Assembly: GCA_964035015.1 (NCBI GenBank)
Contig: CAXIUP010000192.1
Location: 84,501 to 148,500 of the forward strand
Length of the DNA: 64,000 bases
Direction of reading: 5' to 3'
From: Corallium rubrum
Taxonomy: Eukaryota > Cnidaria > Anthozoa > Scleralcyonacea > Coralliidae
Each line of letters starts with the position of its first letter. Within the stretch, counting starts at the first letter, position 1. Below are positions 21,826 to 31,559 of this stretch, piece by piece. Position numbers and translations under genes: made by a program. A model generated the notes under the pieces. The model did not search any database. It was not told the origin of the DNA and saw nothing but the letters and a program-made list of their open reading frames with translations.

Positions 21826-22680
21826 ATTAACAATTAGTCACCGAAGTCGAGGTGACTATCGGTGAATATTTACCGAGCCGCGAAGCGGCGAGGTAAATAC
21901 ACCGATAGTCACCGAGACTGAGGTGACTAATTGTTTTAGTATAATTTCAGAGGTTGATAAAAACCAATCACATTGAAACAAAAACTTTTAGGCAACTGCT
22001 TTCATTTTAGCAGTGGTGATTCTGTTTATTCACAGACGATGTTAGCAAGCCACAGTCTTTGTCAGTAAATAATTTTAAAAAAAAAGAGTAAACAACACTC
22101 TACTTTGGAATTGAACTTGTACATACATTCAAATATATGCTAAAAAGACTTTTATTCTGGTGTTTTGGCTTCTGTGATACAGACTTTTTGCACTTAATTC
22201 ATGTTCATTATGTTCTTCACTCATGACGAAGTTTTCGAAAACATCGCTACGACCAAAACCTAACCAAAACGTGCTAGAAAATACGAAGAATTACAGAAAA
22301 TATACTTGCTTACCTTTACAAAGTTTTGTTTTTATGATATCTGATATGTACAACATCTCAGTGATAAATATTTTCAGTATTATGCTCTTTGTTTGTTTCA
22401 AAAACTACAGACACCATTTTGAAAAAAAAATCAACAGTTCAATGAATCGACAAATTCTAAATCTCATAATTCAAAATCACAACTCCGAGGGGGAGACTGA
22501 AACGAGTAAAGTCAGTGCAGTGTTAAATAAGTACCAGTCTCTTTTCCAAAACTACTTTTGAAGAACAATTTCTTGTGATGCAATAGTCACCGCGCTAGGC
22601 GGTGACTATCACCTCAGATTCACCGCTGAGCGGACCAATCAGAAAGCTGGAAAGCCTCTTTTCCACTATGAAATTATACT
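21826..22680 (+). mobile_element. Non-autonomous foldback element, Crypton-like family (E3)
   Basis: Left hairpin 21831-21948 (arms ACAATTAGTCACCGA..., apex CCGAGCCGCGAAGCGGCGAGG) is followed directly by TTTTAGTATAATTTCA. The right end has a short hairpin AGTCACCGCGC/GCGGTGACT (22583-22604), then ACCAATCAGAAAG, and TGAAATTATACTAA (about 22667-22681), the matching inverted repeat. The hairpin family is shared with E4 at 50882-51192. An open frame inside (22223-22561) shows no domain and looks incidental. Confidence 0.65.
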
Positions 22681-22689
22681 AATGTACAG

Positions 22690-24245
22690 TATTAAATTAT
22701 ATTTAGAAAAATTTCTACATGTTGTATTTTTCCAAAAATAACTAATAAAAAATAAAACAACATAACTTTTTTTTTTTAACTTAAAGTCAACCACAAATAA
22801 GTTAAAATATGTTAATTAAACAAGTTTCACCGCAAAAGACATTAGCTCGCAGCAGAGGTGATCTAATTTACGCCGTTTGACGATTTACTCAAAATTTTAC
22901 AAGTCGTCAAAATTGTATTTTGAAATTTTATCAATGACTCAAAAACTGTTGTAAAAACACTTCCCTGTGACTCTTTATGCAATGCAGAAATGCATTCACC
23001 ACTGGTCAAACCGCTATGGGAGAACATATAGTGGTGAGATGCAATCATACAGTCAATAGAGATAGTATCCAACACAACCAACAAACTTTGTTTGAAAACT
23101 ATTATTAAGCAGTTTGTCTTACAGTTCGCAGTTTTTCATACGCCAAAAATTATATTATTATATTTAAAATCCAACAAAAGACACTGACTGGTAAATTAAA
23201 AGACTCCGTAAAGAAATATAAAAGGGAAGTTAGTCATCAAAATACAAATGCACTGACATAAGAAATTATAAGAAATAGAGTCATAGAGAAAATCGCAGGC
23301 TATAGTTATAGCCTGCGATACATAGAAAAAGTCCTGAGTCAACCATGAGGAAAGCTCAGCAAAATAAAAGATTTTTCTTCACATGCATGGGTGTATCGTA
23401 AATATAGTTTAATAAGTAAAGTGTACTTGGAAATGGCGCTGTTTTCGTCAGAAAGTTCAATGCTTATGTCGCATTATCGAGTACTGCATACGAACCCAAC
23501 GCTCGCTTTCTCTTCTCGTCGGGCTTTCTTGGTAAATGCTCGGTAGACCCCAAAACTCTATTTACGTTTGTATCTAAGCTTTCAGAAAAGGAAACGAGTA
23601 TTTAAAAACAAGCGAAATATTCTGGACACCTTGACCAACTGATAGAGTTCATATTTCAATAAGCAATAATTTGCGCAAAATATTGAAAATCGGAAACTTA
23701 CGTTGAACAATCTGGTCTGCCTTAAAGTAAAGCTCGCAGAGGTATAAAGTTTATTCTTCTCTATTTGATTCAAATCCGGAGTCATCTGCCTTGTCCGTAA
23801 GATATGCTTTTTAAGAGCCATTCTTTTCGAGCGTCCTTTATTAACTTTACCGTGTGTTTATATTATCACCAGCACTCCAGCAGCAGGGAAAGATACTTTA
23901 TAAACAGAGAAAGACTGCTTTTGCGGCTTGTTAAACAGCCGTATAAAAGACGCAACTTGCACCAGACAAGGCAGACATGGTGAACCAACAAAAAAAAGCC
24001 ACATATTCCCCAAGCAAAACGCGTTTTCAAGGTATTCTTAAGAACTAACTTCTATCACCACATGTAAACAATGCAGTCAGATATTTCGCTATGCACTATA
24101 CTCGTCACGTGATGCAAATATCGTATGACAATAACATGAATTTATCACGTGGTGCAGCTAGCCAAACCATCTCATTTTATTAACTGTGCGTGGATCAACC
24201 GGCCCAGAGTTATTTCTTAACGGTACTTATGCCAGTAGCTTAATC
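22690..24245. other. AT-rich non-coding stretch
   Basis: Contains a small perfect hairpin GCAGGCTATAG/CTATAGCCTGC at 23297-23319. No gene is recognised; short frames at 22863 and 23582 (minus) are not supported. Confidence 0.4.
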
Positions 24246-24261
24246 CGCACGAACAGGGTCG

Positions 24262-24450
24262 GAGGTGACGTCATGCTTTCATACCTGAAGTGACGTCATA
24301 CCGAAAGTGAGGTGTGCGTACAGGCTGACGTCACAGGTGTGCGCACAGGTGTACGCACAGGCTGACGTCACAGGTGTGCGCACAGGTGTGCGCACAGGCT
24401 GACGTTACAGGTGTGCGTGCACAGGCTTTGACGTTATTAGAGTGTGCGCA
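24262..24450. repeat. CRE-rich minisatellite
   Basis: TGACGTCA or a one-base variant occurs about six times (near 24266, 24292, 24331, 24364, 24401, 24429). The middle copies lie in a repeat of roughly 36-40 bp built from CAGGCTGACGTCACAGG and GTGTGCGCACAG. TGACGTCA is the full palindromic site for CREB/ATF bZIP factors. Whether it regulates anything is inference; the nearest frame is the minus-strand exon ending at 24646. Confidence 0.7.
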
Positions 24451-24645
24451 CACGTAATAAATCATAAAAATGAACGAGATAATGTTTGATTTCTTTTTTG
24501 AATTTGGTGGTTCTTAAAAGAACCGTTTTTGTTTTTTTATGTTATCTTTTTATTGTTGTTGTAGCCAGATGCCAAAAGCTTCCACTTCAACTTTTGCACA
24601 ATGTTGATAAGCATTAGCTTCCAGATGGTTTTGACAAGTTTCCAA

Positions 24646-25053
24646 TCAGAGCAGCTGATCGAAAAGTTTTTCGGCTTTGGGACAACCGGAGCATTCCAAA
24701 TTTACAGAAGGGATCTTGAGGTTTGCCAGGAAATCCCTCTCGAAATGGCCCCCTTTGTAGGCAATTATAGAGTTTGAATCTATCTGTATATCACGGTAGA
24801 AACTCTCTACAATTGTCTCCAATTCTGAAATTGGGAATGCTTCGGTGCCCCGCTGCACTCCAAACGGTAACTTGTGGATGTTTCGTTGGACGAAGCGGCA
24901 AGTTTTCCTGTCTTTAGGGGTAAGGTCGTTCCAGTGTATCCCGAGGTCAAAGAAGTAGGACTTGGCTTCATCATTTCCAACCTTCAATAGACCCAGCTCC
25001 TTGCAGAGAAATTGTTTCCCCACTTGGATCTGTCGTACACTGCATTGTGATCG
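24646..25053 (-). CDS. Terminal exon of an unrecognised protein, possibly exonuclease-like
   Basis: After an acceptor (GGTATAG) a 135-codon frame runs to a stop. It includes VGKQFLCKELGLLKVGNDEA, KDRKTCRFVQRNIHKLPFG and IPSVNLECSGCPKAEKL. The spacing of a syfFdl strand, a conserved IHKLPFG and a late AYKGGHFERDFL reminds me of RNase-H-fold exonuclease-like domains carried by invertebrate selfish elements, but the acidic motif that should lie upstream is not in this exon. Upstream frames (to 25225) are open but in other phases. Confidence in coding is fair, in function low. Confidence 0.5.
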   Translation of the reverse strand, partial: RSQCSVRQIQVGKQFLCKELGLLKVGNDEAKSYFFDLGIHWNDLTPKDRKTCRFVQRNIHKLPFGVQRGTEAFPISELETIVESFYRDIQIDSNSIIAYKGGHFERDFLANLKIPSVNLECSGCPKAEKLFDQLL

Positions 25054-25351
25054 CTATACCTATTATGTTACTATCTAGGAGTTTATATAGGTAAGATTTG
25101 TGCGCACAGTTTGACGCCATCAGGAGTTCGTCGGCTACTTTCCGACATGGAAAAAACGGTAAGGAGAAGAAGAAGAAAAGCGTAGAAGGAAAAAGGGGGT
25201 TAGGCGAATGCGAAAATGTATACATTTTTAGAGCAAATTATTGTTGCTAGGATACTGCTTTGCTTGGATGCATGCATAAATTAACACACAGATTAACGTT
25301 TTAAACAATTTATTTCTTAAAGTATAACAATTTTACACAAATAAACAGTTA

Positions 25352-25567
25352 TTAAACATATTGTCCGGCTTTTACAGTCTTTTCCAGCTTCGAACGTTTG
25401 ACTTTATACACTGTTCCGTCTTCCGCTAATAGGAGTTTACGTTTCTGTCCTTTATGCTCTACAGACTTGACATCCAACACTTTAACTACACTTCGTTTCT
25501 TTTCTGCAGGCAATAGAGGCACTTTCTCGTAGTAGTGTACACGCATACAAATTAAAATGTTAACCAT
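25352..25567 (-). CDS. Small basic protein of unknown function, 71 aa
   Basis: ATG-initiated frame rich in lysine, with a beta-like pattern (KRKLLLAEDGTVYKVKRSKL) that could be a small SH3/chromo-like fold. Its start overlaps the stop of the C2H2 frame at 25552-25896 in another phase. That could mean a spliced or leaky-scanned pair, but I see no clear intron. Confidence 0.45.
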   Translation of the reverse strand: MVNILICMRVHYYEKVPLLPAEKKRSVVKVLDVKSVEHKGQKRKLLLAEDGTVYKVKRSKLEKTVKAGQYV

Positions 25568-25896
25568 TTATTGTGGTCTTTCTTCGTTTCTCCAGATTTA
25601 GAAGGTTTTCGTTCACTGGTCTGTCCATGTTTTAATGTTGCAGCTCTTAAGTAAGCGTTAAAGTGTCTCTCCATCTCTTCTTGCCGCCTAAATAAATTTT
25701 CCAGACTTTCCTCCATATTTAATTCCTTTGGTTCTTCGCTCTGTCGAAGTACACATACACCTATTTTACTCCACTTTAACCATTTCTTGCGTTGCTCTGT
25801 GTCCATACCATGTACTTGAACGAGATGATTTGCTAGTCTAGCAGGGTTTGTACTACCACAGCCAAAAATAGGACAATTCCTACGCGTGCGACCCAT
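25552..25896 (-). CDS. C2H2 zinc-finger protein, 114 aa
   Basis: Begins at an ATG with MGRTRRNCPIFGCG. Cysteines and histidines follow a C-x4-C...H-x4-H pattern (CPIFGC ... LANHLVQVHG), a single C2H2-like finger, then a predicted coiled segment (ESLENLFRRQEEMERHFNAY) and a lysine-rich tail. Short one-finger proteins of this kind are common in repeated gene families of cnidarian-like genomes. Function unknown; DNA binding is a reasonable guess. Confidence 0.55.
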   Translation of the reverse strand: MGRTRRNCPIFGCGSTNPARLANHLVQVHGMDTEQRKKWLKWSKIGVCVLRQSEEPKELNMEESLENLFRRQEEMERHFNAYLRAATLKHGQTSERKPSKSGETKKDHNKWLTF

Positions 25897-26099
25897 ACTT
25901 ATTAAATGTTTGCTCAACGAGCTCGAAGCAATAATTAACTCATTTTTACGTGTGTTAGATTTTTATTTGGCCCGTTTAGGCCTGGTTTGGCATTTTTTAA
26001 GGCACTATACGGCCCGATGGCCCGATAGCTGACCAGACGTCCTAACCTGGGCAAGCCCGGGCTTGTCACGCTCCGTTATTGTGACGTTACTACAAAAAG

Positions 26100-28246
26100 T
26101 GACTAGCTTGCAAAAATGCGTTATATAAAGCGCCCTTCGCAGTTTTTTACTCATTCTCTGTCACATGTTGGTGCTGTGAACATCTCTCGGAAAATATTTG
26201 ACTTTACTTGGCAATATGCAAGCTTTGGGCCTTTTTTCTCATCGTGCTATTCTTGGTCAAGAGTACAGTGGTATTGGAGAAGATTGCAATGGAGAATTCT
26301 CTTAACAGAACTGGAGCTGTCAACTTTAACAAGCATGGGAAGCAAGACAGTATTGGTTTTACGTTTTGTAGCGAGAAGTTCGTGGACAACTTTCTGCTTT
26401 ATGTATTGTTGAAAACGTGATCGGACACGTGACATTGATTTTACTGTTTATTTACATAACTGGTTTTTCCAGTTTTGATCACATGATTAGTATATATTTT
26501 TGTACATATTTTTATAAATAAATCAGTTGATATTGTGAATTTCGATCGAGTGTTTTATCTATTCGTAAGCTAGAAAATTTACTGTTTTCTAAATGACGCC
26601 CGACGTGGGGCGGAGATCGTAAACGACTAAACGAGAGACGAATATACGAGATTATACGAGTAAACGACATGTCGACTTCGAAGATCGAAAGACTCAAGGC
26701 GATCAGTGGAGCCCATCGAGGAGTATGCACAAAACTAGAAAGGGAGACGAGCGATTTAATAACACAAGAACCCACTGTGGAAATAACAGGCCGACTCGAG
26801 GTTATTAGCTGTTTACTGGAAGGGAAACAAAAGACCCTCAGTGATATCGACGAACAAATCACTTCATTGTGCGATTTAAACGACATCACAAAAGAAATCG
26901 AAGATCCGAGTCAATCGTAGCCAGGATTATCGAATGCCGAAAGAAGATCAAAGATGCGAAACCAGTCATTATTAGCAGTGGTCAACAACCTACCATTTAT
27001 GTTCAGTCGGATACAACTCAAAGTCATACAAGCAACGTCGTCAAACCACGTCTACCAAAATTATCTCTACCGAAGTTCAAAGGCGATGTAACGAAGTGGA
27101 CCTCATTTTGGGACTCGTTTAACAATGCAATTCATTTGAACAGTGATATATCCCCAATCGACAAGTTCAACTATTTAAACGCTCAACTCGAAGGCAACGC
27201 CGCGAGAGCTATTCAAGGTTTAACTCTCACAAGTGCAAATTACACCGACGCCGTTAAAATGTTGCAAGAACGTTTTGGCAAACCACAAATCATCATATCA
27301 GCGCACATGGATGAAATCCTAAAAATTCAAGCCAGCACTGATGGTCGACTATCTTCACTACGATATGTGTACGACAGAATCAGCGTAAACGCGAGAGGTT
27401 TGGCATCACTTGGTGTGTCATCTGATCAATATGGAAGTCTTTTAATACCTATCATCATGTCTAAACTTCCCAGTGATGAAAGACTGCAAATCGCTCGTAA
27501 GAACACCAACGAAATTTGGAAAATAGACGACCTTCTCGAAGCCGTCAAATTCGAAATCGACGCCCGAGAATCTAGCGAAGGGACAAAAACAAGTGGTATT
27601 GACAACCGCAAGCCTTCAGGTAACAACAAAGGTAGACATTGTAACAAACGTCATCATCAATCAATCTGCGACAAGGTTCATGTAAAGAAGTTGGAAGAAA
27701 TTCCGACACAAGTTTCAAGTGACACCACAACAAGTGAAACAGTTAGTGTAACTACTACGAGCAACACAGCTGGAAAGAAACGACATGGAGTGCTTTTGCA
27801 AACAGCCCGAGCTATTGCTCTTGATGAAACCGGAGACGTTTCTGTTTCTGTCCGAATTCTCCTTGATAACGGAAGTCAGCGCTCATATTTAACAGAACAT
27901 TTGCGTTCCAAGTTAAAATTGAAGTCTGTTCAGCGCGAGAAGCTCAATATCAATACATTTGGTGAGAATCGTTTCAAGACACAGAAGAGCGACCTGGTCC
28001 ACCTACGACTCCAACGACCTGGAAACCCTGAAACAATTGATATTTCTGCATTAACTTTTCCAGTTATATGCTCAGCCTTGCCTTTGAGAGTGAATCTCGA
28101 TGACCACCCTCACCTTCAAGATTTAGACTTGGCCGAGGACTTTGACAATGACAACCACGATACAATCGATGTACTCATTGGTTCCGATTACTATTGGTAC
28201 ATTGTTTCGAGTGAATCTGTTCGAGGAGAGTCAGGTCCCACTGACT
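26100..28246 (+). mobile_element. BEL/Pao LTR retrotransposon fossil, 5-prime part
   Basis: A leader that probably includes the 5-prime LTR (roughly 26100-26590) is followed by a primer-binding-like motif at about 26593 (TGACGCCCGACGTGGGGC, close to the BEL type). The gag-like region (from 26669) has the DUF1759-type signature LPKLSLPKFKGDVTKWTSFW. The protease-like region (about 27770-28240) has ILLDNGSQRSYL. Reverse transcriptase, integrase and the 3-prime LTR are missing; the element is cut off by the hammerhead-bearing repeat at 28246. It is broken, with at least two disruptions counting that truncation. Age cannot be measured without both LTRs. Confidence 0.85.
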
Positions 28247-28904
28247 CCTTTGTGGTTCCCATTAACTACACTCAAACTTATAAAAAATTGTGATAACCCC
28301 GTAGCGAAAGGAGAGAGCTTTTCCAAGCTCGCCACATTGTGTAGTTTTACTGTGACTGACAGCGACATTCCTAAACACCACATGTAAAGCTTATAGTTAA
28401 AGAGAGCAAATTCTTATGCCAGTTGACTACAAGCTCTTATTTTTCCATGTGTATAGCCCTTTACTCACTCTTCCCCCACGTACCCTCCTACATCCAAGAC
28501 ACTACTGACATTCTCAAACATTGTCAACAGCGTGCTCCGTGTCGCCTTTCATACGCAACATAGCCGGAGGCTAATTGCGCCCTTCATTCAAATTCTCCCT
28601 TGTTATGCAACATTACACGACTAAAACTCCAATGTGGTTCCCATTAACTACACATAAACCTTTATAAAAATTGTGATAACCCCGTAGCGAAGGCTCGCCA
28701 CATTGCATAGTTTTACTGTGACGAACAATGACATTCCTAAACGCCATGTGTAAAGCTTACAGTCAAAGAGCAAATTATTTTGCAGTTTGACTTTGAGCCT
28801 TTATTTTTCCGTATGGCCTTTCCATCTCCCTTTCCCCACATACCCTCCTACATCCAAGACACTACTGACATTCTCATACGAACATGTTCCCTCAAAACAA
28901 CTCA

Positions 28905-29593
28905 CAGTGGCGGATACAGGATTTTTGCAAGGGGGGTGACTATAAAGTGCTCAGTTGTTTCTTTCAGAATATTTAACAAGGGCGGGGGGGGGGGCAAAAC
29001 AGACAATACTTACTACGTGGGGGCAGGGTGGCGCCGAAGATGCGACAAACTTCCAGGGGGTTCCGGGGGGGGGGCATGCTCCCTCGGAAAAATTTTGAAT
29101 TTTAGAGTCTCTGAAATAGCATTTCCTGCACTTTGAGGGGGATTTGAAAGAGTTTTGAAGGATATAAATTACCAAACAAAATACCCAAATATATGAATAC
29201 ACCATATGTCGTCATTGTCGTGGACTCCTGGGGATATGTTTTGTACGTTTATGTTCCAAAATTACTATGTATATTCAGATTTCAGATTGAGATTGAGATT
29301 GTATACAATACATCTATATAATCGTGATTCTTACTGTTTTAAAATTGGGGTTACAAGATATCAGCGTATCATGATGGTCCAATCTTATTGCAAAGGAGAG
29401 GCCATAGCTACGGCCTGTGTCAATAAGCATTGTTATACAATATAATTTATGCACGTTTTACACACGAGTAACTGTTGTGATTTGTATAAACAGCTGCTAG
29501 TGTATCGCTGTATAATCCTGCATGTATTGGTTGGGGCAGGGAAGGGGGGTGACTAGTCACCCAGTCACCCCCCCCCCCCTGTATCCGCCCCTG
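28905..29593. mobile_element. hAT-like MITE, 689 bp, inside unit A
   Basis: Ends are CAGTGGCGGATACAGG and the complement of CAGGGGCGGATACAGG. It is flanked by ACTCA on both sides (28900-28904 and 29594-29598). The second unit (38446-38470) has the uninterrupted site CAACTCACCTAC, so insertion and a 5-bp duplication are shown directly. Internal text resembles the MITE at 10672. Long G and C runs lie near both ends. No transposase is encoded. Confidence 0.85.
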
Positions 29594-30585
29594 ACTCACC
29601 TACTGATTTGATACTTATTACTGTCAATAGCTTGTATACAAACATATCAAATGACTAAGGCACAATTAAGCCTGCATTGATATGCTTAAGATACACATAC
29701 AAGATAGCTGACATACATTAACACAAAATACATTACTTTTATACCTCCACCTTTACCTACATCCAATAATTAATACTAATATCCCTACATAATCCCACAA
29801 CTACCCCCAAAGACAATGACTATTCCCTTAATTCCTACAACACTTACGCACTTCTCACTGTGACCTGGAAACGAATTACCCTACCCAACAAATATACCAA
29901 CAAAATAACTCTAGTTACACCTATAGAATAATTATACCAACTGTTCAATGACATGACATACAATTTCCTTTTGGCCACAAACTAATACAAACACACTGAC
30001 ATACCTACTTCCCAAAATACACAACCCAACATACCCATACTTTTTTCTATTAAAGTCAATAGCTTGTACACAGACATATTAAATGATGAAGGTGTTAAAA
30101 CCTCCACTGATATGCTTAAGGTACCCAAAAGTGTTGACATCTATACAGACACATAATACCAATTTATACACTTCCACTTATACATACACCAAACAATTTA
30201 CTATTTATATCTTGACATTATCCCACAATTACCCCTAAGGACAATGACTACCCCCGTTGTCGGCACCACGCACGCTTCACTGTGACCTGGAAACGAATGA
30301 CGCAATACTACTTAACCCTTCTCTTACATACGGACACCCTCATTACATATCTGAAGACTGACAAAGTGATTCTTTGTTTCTCCTACTAAACTGCTACGAG
30401 AACTCTACACACTGCTACCTTCCTACTCTACTCCAAGATTTTCAAATGCGTTGGACTACCTAAAACACACAACAAGTTTGGTAAGCACTCACTTTTATTC
30501 TCCTCTAATATTATTGTGTTGATAGCGATTATTATTTATCTTCCAACAATTAACTTGATATTTACATTGACTCCCAACCCCAAAT

Positions 30586-30627
30586 CCCTGCTGATGAGAC
30601 CACCAGAAGGTCGAAACGCGTCCAGGG
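30586..30627 (+). ncRNA. Hammerhead ribozyme, type I, minimal stem III
   Basis: Stem I CCCTG (30586-30590) pairs with CAGGG (30623-30627). The core CTGATGA (30591-30597), stem II GACC/GGTC with a 7-base loop, core GAA, a minimal stem III ACGCGT and cleavage-site C at 30622 are all present. Such minimal stem III hammerheads are typical of Penelope-like and retrozyme RNAs. Confidence 0.92.
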
Positions 30628-31559
30628 TTGTGTCCTAAGATCCTGATTGTACTATACTATACGTTACAAGTCCTTAATTCTTCTTCTGATGTTTTTTCAT
30701 GATTCTTAAACAGTATTTTTACACTGCATGTCCAACAGCGTGTTCCGTGTCGCCTTTCATACGCAACATAGCCGGAGGCTAATTGCGCTTTTTATTCAAA
30801 TTCCCTTCTAATCTCTCCCTCATTCTTCAACATTACACGACTAAAACTCCTTTGTGGTTCCCATTAACTACACTCAAACTTACCCGTACGAAAATTTATG
30901 GCGTGACATAGCGAGAATTCAGCCAGAATCGGGCCAGAAACAGATTATTGCGACAATAATCAAGCGAGACAAAACGAGACATCCGATTTGTCTCGCTGCG
31001 TATTGAGAACGAAACATTTGTATCGCTCGTTTATCGGCGATAATAGAGCCTGAACGAGCGTTACACAGCGATACGAATTAACTTAATTTGTCTCGCTCAA
31101 GCGAGACATTTGTCATGCTCTTTTTTCAGCGAAAATTGAACGAGAATGAAGCGTGACACAGCGTGACACAGCAAGTCAATTAGCCTGGTGCCAGATACGC
31201 TAATTGTCATGCTCGTTACAAGCGAAAATTGAACGAGAATGAAGCGTGACACAGCGGGTCAATTACCCCGATCTGTCAAAATATGACACTTTTAGTTTAA
31301 TATCCTCAGGTTATATATTTAATTGCCAGTTGCACAAAATTCGAAGTCGAAATATCAATATCGTCATCAAAGTTTGTACCGGGCTGGCAATGGGAGATAC
31401 ACAAATTGTTCATAATTGTCAAAATCAGTTTAAACAGTTACGTCTTTTGGCCGGTTTTCTGTCTGTCTACTACTACTAGTACTAGTGTAGGCCTGAGACT
31501 GAGTTATATATATTAGCATGCGAACGCAGGTTAAAGTTCCATATGCTGTTCATACGCGA

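Larger units (their letters stand above)
28247..30882 (+). repeat. Hammerhead-bearing tandem repeat (Penelope-like?), unit A
   Basis: The unit runs from the junction TTA|TAAAAAATTGTGATAACC at 28281 to the same junction at 30880, about 1.9 kb once the hAT insertion is removed. It begins with an internal partial duplication (TTGTGATAACCCCGTAGCG at 28286 and 28672). The words GTCAATAGCTTGTA...CATAT and TATGCTTAAG recur at about 29620 and 30055. Near its end is a hammerhead ribozyme. The next unit resumes at 37833 after the CMC insertion. Tandem terminal repeats with a hammerhead are known in Penelope-like elements, but I see no reverse transcriptase here, so the family is inference. Confidence 0.6.
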
